From positions 299,759 to 363,758 of the forward strand of contig RPFO01000038.1 of the NCBI GenBank assembly GCA_009746045.1: a stretch of DNA of 64,000 bases, given 5' to 3'. Source of the DNA: Mesostigma viride. Its lineage: Eukaryota > Streptophyta > Mesostigmatophyceae > Mesostigmatales > Mesostigmataceae. Position numbers and translations under genes: made by a program. The notes below the pieces were generated by a model. It was not told the origin of the DNA. It did not search any database and saw nothing but the letters and a program-made list of their open reading frames with translations. Shown here piece by piece: positions 35,701 through 45,577 of this stretch. Numbering within the stretch: the stretch's first letter is position 1; every line of letters begins with the position of its first letter.

Positions 35701-38700
35701 TTGCGCAGAGATGCCCCCTCCTCCCGCGGTCCCACCCCCATCGACCATGCTTCAGATAAATCTGGGGTGTGCGTTTGCGTCTGTGGCGCTATATTTGAGG
35801 TTAAGCATAGGTACTTCTCCCAGGTTAAATATTTTGGGGACCATCGGCATAGCATTGGTACGCCTGGTTTTGTTTGGTGGTCTGCTGCTTCTATTCTCTA
35901 CCATTTAGGCTAACATGGCAAGCTGTGTCCCCTGTGGGATGTGTTCAGCCCTGTTGGTGCAGCCTTTCCATGGTAATCAGCAGCCTGGGCAGAATGCCAA
36001 GGTGCATGCATGGCCTCGTACTGTTGGCAAGGGAGCAAAGGGCTTGTAGCGTGGTGTAATGGTGTAGCTGACAATTTGCAGAGGGGAGGGCCGGGGCGGG
36101 AAGCGAATGTAATGCCTCGTGTCTGTCTTGTGTGCAGATGTCTACCCACGCTTATGCTTGCAATGTTCATTTGCTATCGCTTGCCTTGTTTCAAATGCCT
36201 TTTACCTGCTGCTGCATTTCTTGTGTGCATGCCCCCCTGCAGGTGGCGGCTACATGGGCGTGTCGACGGCTCCACGCGGCAAGTGGCGGGCGCAAGTATG
36301 GCTTGACCCGGCGCGCCAGCGTCAGCTCCCCCACGGCGGCATCCTCAGCCTGGAGAGCGCACATGCCTTCTCAAACGGGAGGCGCCACTCGCTGCGCCTG
36401 GGGACGGCGTTTAACACGGCTGAGCTGGCCGCCAAGGCACGCAGCAAGTGAGTCCAGTAGGGGTGCGCCTTTCGACGCCTTTAGCAACGAAGCCTGTTGA
36501 CTAGCCTACAATGGCCTATAACAAGCTACACTAGCTTCCACCCTTTCGCCCCGGTTTCTAGTTTGCCGTCAAAGCTAATTGTCTGGGATCTTCCTCACGA
36601 TAATCCATTTCCTTTCATCGTGGTGAAGGCCTGGCACAAGCCGTCACATATGAATGTGGTACATGAGGGTATCCTTGTGGCTCAGCATCATTGGACTTAA
36701 CCTACTGATGTGATTGTGGCCGTGCAAATACTCACTAACTTGGCCGCTACGCAGGTTCCTGCTCCTGCTGGAGGGCAAGGCTGCGGACGACTGTCTGCTG
36801 ACGCGTGCAGAGGAGGAAGAGACGCGGCTTACTTTCAAGTCGGCCGATGAATACCTGGTATCGTTATGGAAGGAGGGGGTAGCACTGGAGATGAGCCAAG
36901 GGGGCTCCTCCAAGTACAAGGGCGTCCACTGGGACAGTCAGCGGCAGAACTGGAGAGCCGTATTACGGGTTGATGGCAAATGCAGGAATCTGGGGTCTTA
37001 CAAGGACGAGGAGGAGGCGGCACGTGCGGTGGATGCTGCCATCCTTGCGCGCGACGGTGCCGCCGCCGTGACAAACTTTTCTTTCTTGAGGGAGGGTGTG
37101 CCGGACGAGGTGATCATTCTGAGGTCGCTGCAGCGCCATGCCCGTCTGGCAGCCGGCCGTGCTGGGGCCTCTGGGGGAGGGGTGGGTGGAGGTGTCCTGG
37201 CGATCCAAGGTGGGGCTCACGAGGGGGAGGACGGCAGCGCACTCCCGGACATACGATGTGAGGCTCCGGGTGATTCGATTTGGCGCTGGCTAGCTCTGTG
37301 TAGGAAGACAATAGCAGACAAAGTACTAAATAGATGCTACTAGATGCCTGTTGATAGGTCCAGCGTGCCTACAGTGGTATCCTTGCAGGTGGATGAAGAA
37401 ACTGACCTCCTCGTTTCTCATGGGCATGCAGTGTTTCAGCCCCCTGGTTACGTTGCGGATTTAAAGCATTGCTGGATGTGTGAAGCTTTTTCCCATAAAT
37501 ATCAAGCCATCTTGATACCGCATGGTATCGCTGGTCTTTTATTGGTTGCAGTGTTTTGGCCGCTTGCCGCACCAGGGGGGAGTGTGTGCCTGGTTATCAC
37601 ACACACAAAAAAATTTGAAAAAGACCTTGTTTCAGAAGACTCCGTTGTTAATTAATCAGCGTCGGCATCAGCTGTTACACTGTGCTATTGCCTTGTTGCA
37701 CCCCCGCCCTGACCTCCGTAGCTCATGTCTTATCGTGCGCCTTGCCTTGCCCTTTCCTTCATCGCTACCTTCCCTTGCCCATCGCATAGTTTGAACTGTG
37801 CTCATCCCCCACGCATGTGGTCTGTGGCATCTCTGCTGTTCCCGTATCCTCGAGCAGCCAGGGACGGGCCATCCTCCCCAGGCAGCCGCCGAGGCAAGCT
37901 CAGGCGCACGGATGCCAGCACGGCGGAGGCAGCACCTGCCTTGGTGGGGACAGGACAAGGGGGCGTTTGCTCTTTGGCAACACAAGCGGAGCAGCCTGCC
38001 CGCCTTCTCCAAGGGATAAGAGGCCCAGCGGAAGGTGCCGGCTGTCAGCCCATGGCGCATCATCAGCAGGGTGGTGCACCTGCCGTCGGCCTTGAAATTG
38101 CCATTGCGGATACGCAGCCGCGGGCACAGATGCGAGAGACAGGTCAACGGGGACCATCCAAGTACCGAGGTGTCCACTGGGATGGTGTGAACCACCGGTG
38201 GCGAGCACGGTTGCGCATGGACGGCAAGATGAGGAGTTTCGGGTCCTATGACAACGAGGAGGAGGCAGCGCGTGCGGCAGATGCCGCCATCCTTGCGCGC
38301 GACGGTGCCGCCGCCGTCACCAACTTCCCGGTTGCAAGGGAAGGTGGGCGTTATGAGGCGATACGACTGGCGTTGCTTCAGCGCGAGTCCAACCTGGTGG
38401 CCGCACCCACTGGGGATGCAGGTGGGTGTCTCGGTGAATTCATATGCTTGAAGTACAGTCCCCCCACCAAAGTTCACTGTAGCATGTGAGCGATGCTTAG
38501 GGCTTCTCATACGGCCGCTGTGGTTTGGTTGGGCGATTCTCAAATCGATTTTTTGGTTTATATCTAGTATAGTAGGATCGACAGCAAAGCCTCCCGCTCT
38601 TTCTTTGCACATACGAACCTCTCCTGGGTGGGACGCCAGCTGTTACTACCCATATTTCCGGATTTACTCCCAAGCCAACACGGCGATGGTGGTTGGATGG

Positions 38701-41700
38701 ATAGTGGCATTTTGCTGCTTCGTCTACCTGCAATATTTTGTCCCACATTGTTGGCCGCCAGCACATGGTGGCAAGCAAGCAACAGAAGCATACCTACATA
38801 GAGCAAGTCTGTGTTGGTTGTCTCGTTGCGAAGACAGAATGTTCCTTATTTATTTCTGGTAGGATGCGCAAACGAGCCTTTTTGTCTTTTCGTCTTTTCC
38901 ACTTGGGTTTGACTGGGTGTACCTAAACTACACCGACCATTTCAATTCCCTCCCGGCTAAAGCCTTTCTTCGTTTTTGTTAGCATCCAAGGTCTGTATGG
39001 TCGCAGATGACATTATTGCCCTCGCAGTGCCACACGCAGTATGTCTCCGTGTCTCAACTCCTTGCCTCCTGCCTCTGCGTCGAATGCCTCAGCCGGGGAG
39101 GGGCCATCCTCCCCAAGCAGCCGCCGAGGCAAGCGTAGGGGCACGGATGCCAGCACGGCGGAGCCAGCACATGCCTTGGTGAGGTCAGAAAAAAGTGGTG
39201 CACGACGACCCAACAAGAGAGGGGGCAGGTCCATGGGTGGCGACCAAGGCTGCCTAGAGTTGCAGGCCCTACCCCTGGCAATGCCAGCGGAGGATCCTGG
39301 CCACCTCCTCCCGGGGAGCAGCAAAAGCGTAGAAGGTGCCAGCTCTCAGCCTATGGTGCCTCACCAGCAGGGCGGCGCACCTCAAGCCGGCAGCCTCACG
39401 GTGGCAGTGGCGGACATGGACGGTCCTACGAGTGACGGTGGTAAGCAGAGCCAGTTGCTGATGAGGGGGGACCAAGCAAGTTGCTGATCTAGAGGACAGT
39501 TGCACGGGTGGTGGCAGACACTGGAGTCCCGAGAAGTGATGGAGGGTGGAGCTGGTCACTGCAAGTGGTGGCGGGAAGCGTGTGTGTGAATCATGACGCT
39601 GCTTCGGAGGCAGCGTGCCGTCGGCTTTGATGGAAGTGTTTGGTCTGTCCCCATTCCTTCATGCTGGATGCGAGGGTGCGTGTAGAGTTGGTAGCATCGG
39701 AGCAACTTTTTCCTAATCCAACCCCCTTTCAGGGTCCCAGAAGCACCTGACAGGGTCCCAGGATACTATTTATTAACACCTGGGCAGCATTTCTCAGCAC
39801 CTGAGGGAGACCCAGCCAGAAACCCGTCTCAACCCCTGAGAATACCCCCCCACCCTGGTTATTTCCAGGGGGTGGGGATATAATATAAATAAACTGAATA
39901 AAGTTAGTACATTTATTACCCCCCTGTACACCCGGCAGAGTGCCACGTGTCCCCATCTGATTGGCTGGTTTATATGCCCAATATAACCAGGGTAGAAATA
40001 GGCTCCGCCCTGTAAATCCTAACGTAAAAAAGCCCCCATCACCTTGGTGGTGACAGGGGCTGTTAGGTTTTGACACCGGCTGTTTTCTTGCACTTCAAAC
40101 TTTGACAGGGTATTTTGCCAGGGAAAAATAATATCTAAAGCTACTATAAGTATCTTTAAGAATATCCAGGATGCTCCCGGCACCACCAGGGCGGATAATA
40201 AATATACCCCCCCTGGTCCCAAGCCCGCTGCACGCGCAATAAAGAGAGCACCGCAGGCAGAGCTCTCAGTTTCCCACTGCAGGGGATGGGAACTTTTTAC
40301 CTCCCAAACAGCCACCCCTGACAAATAAGGCTAGAGGAGAAGAAATGGGACAGGCGACAGCCCAGCCAGAAGAATAAAGGGCTCACCAGGGCACTACAAT
40401 AAATAGTATGGCTTCCCATTTAATTAATTATCAAGGAAACAATTAAATATCCATATTTAAACCAAGGAATACCTATTTAAATAGGACTTTTAGGCATTAA
40501 AAAGGGGTTGCCTTGCGAAGCCGTAGAGTGCACGAGCATGGGTAGCCCTATATCCCCACCTTGTTCATAATGAAGCCCTTGAACAGTCAACATGTCTTTT
40601 CAAATAATCCTTTCCTCATCAACTAGCCCCTACGCCCAACCACCGCCCCAAACGCTTACCTTCACATCCTTATTAGCTCGTTCTCAGAGTCCATTATTGC
40701 TTTTCCACCCAGTATGTAGACACTGACAAGATGGCAATCGTGCTCTGTATAGTCCAGGGTCCTGTGCCTGCCCGGGCCGCGGTTAACAAATTGGTAGTTC
40801 CAGGTTTACTATCCTGAGTCCAATTGCAGCATGCATGGCCCTGGATACTTCGCTGAGTCAAGAAAACGGGTGGGCTCACCGTCCCCTTCCCCTTCCCCTT
40901 ATAGAAAAACCTCCCCAACAAGGGGGAGGGGGGTGACGTGTGCCAGAATTTTTTTTTCAATTTTTTCCTAGAATCTAGCAGCGAGTACCCTGACCCTAAT
41001 GCACTATGTAGCACAAGATAATACGAGCGTCAGCTCACAAACTGTCAAATCTGATACTACAGCAGTGGTTATTTTTTAAAGCAGGATACCTATCAATTTG
41101 TAGGCGAGCAACAGGCAGGTCAGTCCCAGCTCACATTTGGGCACCTAGCTAGTGGGAGCAGCTCTTTTCAACTGGTTCAATCATACACTGCTTGGCAGCG
41201 TGCCATTGAAGTGCACGCACCATGCATGATTGGCTGCGTACTGCTGGCAAGGGAGCAAGGGTTAGTGGCATCCTGTGACGGCATTGCTCTTTTCATGCCG
41301 TGAAAGGTACGTAAACATGGGTTATGAATGAAATGCCTAGCCTGTATACTTGCTCGCGATCGGGCGCATTTCTCACTTCTGGATATTGGTATCCGGTTTA
41401 TGTTTTAATAAGGTCAGATGGAAATATAATATCATGAGCTCCTGTCCAGTATGCCCATGATATCAATATCGATGGCCTGTGTGTTTGCTGTTGCAGGTAG
41501 CGGCTACGTGGGTGTGTCGACGGCTCCCCACGGCAAGTGGCGGGCGCAAGTATGGCTGGACCCGGCACGCCAGCGTCAGCTCCCCCACGGCGGCATCCTC
41601 AGCCTGGAGAGCGCACATGCCTTCTCAAACGGGAGGCGCCACGCGCTGCGCCTGGGGACGGCGTTTAACACGGCTGAGCTGGCCGCCAAGGCACGCAGCA

Positions 41701-42372
41701 AGTGAGTAAGCGGCATTATGTGTCGGGGGCTGTGGGCGTAGTAGTAGGGGGGGGTGTTGAGGGGGCCGCATGTGCATTCTGGCACTGTGCAGTGAGGCCG
41801 TCTCTGCACGCATTTGCCATCAACTGGTTCCCAAAGTTTTCCTTCCATGGCAATAGTTTTCTGTCTTGTTCGCTCTTCTGGGCTCTGTTCGCATGTTGCA
41901 TGCGTCCCTCCAGAATCCGGGTTCAAGGCTGATCAGTTTGTGCGCATTCTGTTGACTAGTATAGGAATTAAGCCACTCGCTCTTACTAGCCCCTATACTC
42001 TGACGGTCACCCAACAGGTTCCTCTTCCTGCTGGAGGGCAAGTCTGCCGATGACTGCCCGTTGACGCGCGCGGAGGAGGAGGAAACGCGCAGTTTCCGGT
42101 CAGCGGATGGCTACCTTGTTTGGCTTCTATCGCAGGCAACCATGCCGGAGACAAGGCAAGGGGGCCCGTCCCAGTACAAGGGTGTTACATGGGACAGTAC
42201 GCGCAAGAAGTGGCAAGCACGGCTGCGTATAGATGGCAGGGTGAGGCATTTGGGGTCCTATGACGACAAGGAGGAGGCGGCGCGTGTGGTATATGCCGCC
42301 ATCAGTGCGCGCGACGGTGCTGCCGCGGTCACCAGCATCCCGGTGGCAAGGGATGGAGGGTGGGTGTTATGA
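26508..42372 (+). CDS. Multi-AP2-domain protein from a tandem exon array (single-gene model)
   Basis: Model: 26508-26790, 29578-30258, 31364-32029, 32807-33325, 35165-35440, 36243-36447, 36755-37191, 37858-38421, 39093-39440, 41497-41701, 42018-42372; 1,513 codons including the stop. It would be a nuclear DNA-binding transcription factor. Seven canonical AP2 domains (YRGV/YKGV...W, LGSY, EEAARA, NFPV) lie near residues 5-66, 232-292, 458-518, 627-687, 928-988, 1122-1182 and 1443-1503. Two divergent ones (GYMGVSTAPRGKW..., LGTAFNTAELAAKA) near 809-890 and 1327-1408 are each split by a phase-2 intron. Linkers between domains carry a basic SSRRGKRR stretch suited to nuclear import. Every internal module or exon pair is a multiple of three and bounded by phase 1, so the frame closes throughout. 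Separate tandem genes of the linker/AP2-1/AP2-2 type are an equally serious alternative. Confidence 0.6.
27168..29334. repeat. 86-bp minisatellite, about 25 units, in AP2 intron 1
   Basis: Units begin AACATTTCTCTAAACCGTTC and vary mainly at TTTACGG/TTTATGG/TTTTTGG. The array lies between the first and second AP2 exons. The DNA before it (27045-27150) is similar to the start of the following intron (30675-30760), where no array formed. Confidence 0.97.
29578..30258 (+). CDS. AP2 exon 2 (linker plus canonical domain)
   Basis: 681 bases, phase 1 at both ends (acceptor GAAGCAG|CC, donor GATGCAG|GT). The linker begins EGGSSSPSSRRGKRRRTDAS, basic and Ser-rich, followed by a Pro/Ala/Gly-rich segment. 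The AP2 domain (QYRGVTWDKQRGRWRVSLRI) begins near 29994. The tail VIMLEPLECDSS matches that of the exon at 32807. Confidence 0.75.
30385..30545. repeat. Triplicated intronic unit
   Basis: Three copies of a unit of about 50-55 bases beginning GGTGGGAGGCCTTATCT, in the intron after AP2 exon 2. Confidence 0.8.
31364..32029 (+). CDS. AP2 exon 3 (linker plus canonical domain)
   Basis: 666 bases, phase 1 at both ends (TTACAG|CC and CCCTG|GTAAGG). It has the same linker as exon 2 (SPSSRRGKRRGTDASTAQ) and the same bridge RSADGYVVSLRSQAMAPE before the domain QYKGVAWDRTRKKWRSRLRM. The C-terminal tail is shortened to LEPPELLTVPAGAPG. Confidence 0.75.
32807..33325 (+). CDS. AP2 exon 4 (short linker plus canonical domain)
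   Basis: 519 bases, phase 1 at both ends (GGCTCCAG|AG and GATGCAG|GT). The linker lacks the basic SSRRGKRR start and begins near the GGGRS motif. The domain is KYRGVHWDSMRKKWRVRLRM. An alternative first exon with an ATG at 32680 stays open into this exon, so it could also be a gene start. Confidence 0.7.
33345..34217. repeat. 78-bp minisatellite, about 11 units, after AP2 exon 4
   Basis: Units carry TGCAGGTTGTGTCTGTGTG, which copies the exon-4 donor region (GATGCAG|GTGGGTTGTGTG), followed by ATGAGGTGTGGTCCTCTC and CTATCTCTCTATAAG. Two units have a two-base contraction (GTGAGGTTG). The 78-base length leaves an open frame repeating YEVWSSPSLSLYKCVCLSV, an artefact of the repeat. Confidence 0.95.
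34413..34704 (+). mobile_element. Short TTAA-tailed retroposon (subfamily A) with 12-bp target duplication
   Basis: Flanked by ATGGCTCGTCCA at 34401-34412 and 34705-34716. It contains only 3' untranslated sequence of subfamily A, the perfect hairpin ACTCC/CAAC/GGAGT (34673-34686), and the tail AAATAATTA. It sits in an AP2 intron. The length of 292 bases and the lack of coding sequence are typical of heavy 5' truncation. Confidence 0.82.
35165..35440 (+). CDS. AP2-array linker exon 5
   Basis: 276 bases, phase 1 at both ends (CCACAG|CC and GTGGCG|GTAAGC). Linker only, with SSPSSRRGKHRGADASAAEP; no AP2 domain. Its donor matches the acceptor of the split AP2-1 exon at 36243, giving a Gly-Gly junction. 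Confidence 0.65.
36243..36447 (+). CDS. AP2 exon 6 (first half of divergent AP2-1 domain)
   Basis: 205 bases, phase 1 to phase 2. It encodes GGYMGVSTAPRGKWRAQVWL, then an insertion rich in His, Ser and Arg, then LRLGTAFNTAELAAKARS. The YMGV, GKW and LGTAFNTAE elements match an AP2/ERF fold with a longer loop between strands. It is nearly identical to the exon at 41497. Confidence 0.75.
36755..37191 (+). CDS. AP2 exon 7 (end of AP2-1 plus canonical domain)
   Basis: Starts phase 2 after TACGCAG with FLLLLEGKAADDC, completing the helix of AP2-1. A bridge EEEETRLTFKSADEYLVSL leads to KYKGVHWDSQRQNWRAVLRV. The tail differs from other modules (RSLQRHARLAAGRAG). The donor is not certain: 37191 keeps phase 1 and the array frame; without it the frame stops at 37343. 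Confidence 0.7.
37858..38421 (+). CDS. AP2 exon 8 (linker plus canonical domain)
   Basis: 564 bases, phase 1 at both ends (CGAGCAG|CC and GATGCAG|GT). The linker SSPGSRRGKLRRTDASTAE is followed by KYRGVHWDGVNHRWRARLRM. The tail reads YEAIRLALLQRESNLVAAP, resembling the frame-shifted tail of the last exon. Confidence 0.75.
39093..39440 (+). CDS. AP2-array linker exon 9
   Basis: 348 bases, phase 1 at both ends (CCTCAG|CC and GACGGTG|GTAAGC). Linker only (SSPSSRRGKRRGTDASTAEP, later GGRSMGGDQGCLELQALP). It sits before a second AP2-1/AP2-2 exon pair, as exon 5 does before the first. Confidence 0.65.
39441..41496. other. Large intron of the AP2 array
   Basis: No coding feature seen. 39710-40330 is rich in CACCTGACAGGGTCCC-like motifs and may be an old transposon. 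41215-41345 resembles 36000-36115, the DNA before the other AP2-1 exon (CTGGCAAGGGAGCAA... ATGAATGAAATGCCT versus GCGAATGTAATGCCT), showing that introns were duplicated with the exons. Confidence 0.5.
41497..41701 (+). CDS. AP2 exon 10 (first half of second AP2-1 domain)
   Basis: 205 bases, same length and phases as exon 6 (TTGCAG acceptor; AGCAA|GTGAGT donor). Protein differences from exon 6 are few (GSGYVGVSTAPHGKW versus GGGYMGVSTAPRGKW, RRHAL versus RRHSL), so the duplication looks recent. Confidence 0.75.
42018..42372 (+). CDS. AP2 exon 11 (end of AP2-1 plus last canonical domain)
   Basis: Starts after CCAACAG with FLFLLEGKSADDCPLTRAEE, then the bridge RSADGYLVWLLSQATMPE and domain QYKGVTWDSTRKKWQARLRI. 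A one-base change near 42357-42362 (GGAGGGTGGGTG) ends the frame at 42372. In the shifted frame the family tail YEVMQLESLHRHSDLLAAP continues to a stop at 42437. AARVVYAAIS is less conserved than in other modules. Confidence 0.7.
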
Positions 42373-42553
42373 GGTCATGCAATTGGAATCCCTTCATCGT
42401 CACTCAGATTTGCTGGCTGCGCCGGCTGGGGTGTAGCTCCGGACAAGGTGTGCACAGGTGTGGATGCACTTACTGGCCATTGAAGGCGATCAATGATCCT
42501 CGAGGAGGAGGCGCCGGGACTGTGTGCACTTTGAGCACTTTTCGCATATATAT

Positions 42554-44144
42554 TAAAAAAAAATATAATTACTTACAGCAGAGTGAAATCACTCAAACCA
42601 AAGCAAACGCCCAGCTATAAACCTATATACAGAGCCATGTCAAAGCTCTATACTACGATAAGACCAATGGAAACGCCTAACGGGAGGAACCTAATAGCCC
42701 TGCTGCACCGCAAAATCAGCCCGCGTACGGCGGAGCATGATGTCAGCCATGGCCCGAGTCAGCGCCACCGACAAGCGCTGACGCCAATATGACGTCCAGG
42801 TCCGCGCCGACCATGGGGCCCGCTGGCCCTCCAGGTCCAGCCGGTCCTCCCGGAGCCGGCAACACTCCTTGAAGAAGGCGGAGGTCAGGGGCCCCATGGC
42901 CCCAAACTCCTCCAGGACAAAGGGCACCACACGATGGTGCCCGACGTCGCCGTAGGCCAGGAGCTTGGCCCGCTCCGCCCGGTCCGCCGTGTAACCTGCC
43001 GTGAGGGAGGCCCCAGCCACGTGGCTAAGAGCCAAGGGCCGCGCCACCGAAACGTCAATAAGCAGATGCCGGCCACCCCCCTCAAAGTCCAGCACCACGA
43101 TGTCAGGCCGGTGGTTGGGGGAATAGAAGGCAGCGCCATCCGCATCCTCGGACCGGATGTTCGCGTGGGGGAAAACCGACCGAATCATGGCGAGCACCAC
43201 CGTCAGGAGGACAGTGTGCAAATACAAATACCAATTCTGATTCTGTTGGCCCCCCATGCAGGCAAGGTAGTGAGTCCCCGTGGGATCCAGCGGCTGCCCA
43301 CAGCTACCACAAGGCCGCCCGGCCGGAACAAGAGGCTGCGGGGCAAATAGCTGGTGCCGGAGCGCCACCGAGTAGTGGCTGGGAGCCAAGGCGAATGGGG
43401 GGGCCATGGCGGAAGAGCACGAAGGTACGCCGAGCCCACACTCCGCAAGGAAAGCGAGAACAGCCACGCACGTCCCTGGGCGTTGAGGTCCGCGAAAAGA
43501 GCAATCCAATCAGCCGTGTGCAGAATACCCGCGTAGGTTTTCTGGTGTTTATCGATGACGCGAGCAGGGAATGCGGCGGGAGATTGAACGGAGGCGACCG
43601 AGGGAGTGCCGCGAGGGAGGTGGCGCTGTACCGCCTGAGCGGCACGGACGGGAGAACAGGCCTGCTGGATCTCAGCATAGGCCTCCTGGATGGCGGTGAC
43701 GAAGGGCAAAGGGCTGCTGGGGTCCAGGAGGTCAGGCGCTGCTGTTGCCAAAAGGGGCAGGAGCCGGCAGCTTTCCGCCCACGACTGAGCGACGGAGCCC
43801 AAAAATGCTGCTGGGGCCAGCCGGGCGGCACGAGTCAGACCGCAGCCACCCATCCGTGCAGGCAGGGAGGCAATGCGAATAGCATGTGGCGGGAGGTCGG
43901 GGCCCGGGACCAGCTGCGCCAAGGCCGACTGGATGCGTTCGTCGTGGCCCTCGGCGGCCAGCCGGACCTGAGCCGGAAGAGCGCCCCGGAGCCAGTGAAC
44001 GACGCGAGGGTGAGCGCAAAACCACAGAAGCAGACCCTTGGTCTGCGAATCATGAAGGCGCGCAATCAAGGGCAGTACCTCAGTGCGTGCCTCGAGGGCG
44101 GCCCGCAGAGCATCGATGACAAACGCGGGGTCGCCAACCGCGGG
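42554..44144 (-). mobile_element. 5'-truncated LINE with RLE-type C-terminus
   Basis: Minus-strand insertion flanked by the 13-base direct repeat TTCGCATATATAT (42541-42553 and 44145-44157). It keeps only the C-terminal part of the reverse-transcriptase ORF and a 3' untranslated region that ends in an AT-rich, T9 tail. It inserted about 120 bases beyond the last AP2 coding sequence. Confidence 0.82.
42691..44069 (-). pseudogene. LINE ORF2 C-terminal region (post-RT, zinc knuckle, RLE-like)
   Basis: One protein split by a frameshift at a G7 run near 43393-43399 (frames 44069-about 43410 and about 43440-42691). It shows the post-RT segment SLPARMGGCGLTRAARLAP, then CGSCGQPLDPTGTHYLAC (C-x2-C-x9-H-x3-C) and RPDIVVLDFEGGGRHLLIDV. 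The CCHC knuckle followed by PD...D is the signature of restriction-like-endonuclease LINEs (R2, NeSL, HERO, Dualen groups). The palm domain with its catalytic DD is missing because of 5' truncation, so the clade cannot be assigned. Confidence 0.7.
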
Positions 44145-44772
44145 TTCGCATATATATGTATCACCCCGCCCGGAACTGCTCGTTGTCTCTGACTTATTTT
44201 TTTAAAAAAAGGTGATAAACCTCAAAGATTGGTACCAGTGATCGAAGGTAAGTTACCTTGGACCTGATTAATTTAATAATAAATTTAATAATACTAAGGC
44301 CCGTTTCACGCTGGGGCCGATGCATCCAATTTTAATGGGTCATGTCGGTCACTGTACTTCAGAAATTGGGCCAGACTTACCGTAGTAGCGCCTATATTTC
44401 CTCCGCGGACGCACACCAACTTCTCATGCACCTACGGCCGATATAACTTACATTTGGGGTAAAGTTACGGAGATGCGGGCAGCTTCCGTCATCACGTTGT
44501 GAGCTATACTAGGGGCCCGCGGCCGGCCCCTCGCTGCAGATGTGGCGGCCATGGGAGGCACGCTGGCTGCCGATCGAGCTTCCCCTCCTCTCCACCACCG
44601 CAACCGCCATCTCCACCGATCCAACTTCGATGGGCCACCACCGCCACCATCGACGCCATCAATCACCGCCCACATCCTTGACATCTGACAAGCAGCTCGC
44701 GGATTTAAAGCCATCGATATCGCCATCTCGAGTGCCTGCACAACACCGCAGGCCTAGCTCACCACCCAGGCG

Positions 44773-45330
44773 GTAAGTAATTAGTAAGTACTTGCCGGTG
44801 CATGTCATGCGCATGGGCATGCCACGGAGTACTATTGAATCGGCATTAGTGCTGGGCACCTCTGAATATAGAAAATAATTACACGAAATTACAAACATCG
44901 TCTGCATCATGCTCCATTGACCCTAGAGGGGGATATAATCCTCATCTGTTAGTCCTCTACTGTCATGGCAGGTCTACGAGGCGCCGGAGGCGGTTACTAC
45001 AGCGTAGCGGCTAGCTATCCTCAGGGGCAATAACCTCCACCTGCAGCTGAGGACTTCTACCCTGCATTCTATATACCGATGGGCCGCGGGGCACGTGGGG
45101 GGATCGAAAATGGAGCATGCCCCACAGGTGCTTATCGCAGACGGCAGCCCAATTAATTCTCCTTAATTGTCTATCATGCGGGCGCGGAGTACAGATAATC
45201 CCATGCAGACGAAACTTGTTTAAACTTTTGTGTAATTATTTTTTTCTACTATAATGAGATTAGCATAGTACTCCGTGGCATGCCTTTGCGCATGACATGC
45301 ACGCAATTAAGTACTTACTTACTTACTTAC
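44773..45330. mobile_element. MITE-like inverted-repeat element
   Basis: Ends are imperfect inverted repeats of about 65 bases. The left starts GTAAGTAATTAGTAAGTACT and includes GCATGTCATGCGCATGG and GGCATGCCACGGAGTACTAT; the right is its complement at 45264-45330. A further partial end starts at 45341, making 45301-45369 a palindrome. No transposase frame. No target duplication could be set with confidence. Confidence 0.5.
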
Positions 45331-45577
45331 AGATATATCTGTAAGTATTAAGTAAGTACTTAATTGCGTGTCATGCGATGGGATTATCATCCCAGAAGCC
45401 CTGCATCCTCGAGCAATAAAATATTGTGTCATGTGCATAGGTCCGGGTCGCGCCGCGCCGGTGCGGGGCGCGCGCAAGTTTGCCACTGAGTGGGTGAAGT
45501 CAGTAGCCCGGGCGGTGAAGGACAAATATTGCCGCCAGGCCAGCCCCTCGATCGGCTAGCTGTCCCAGCCGGCGCCG

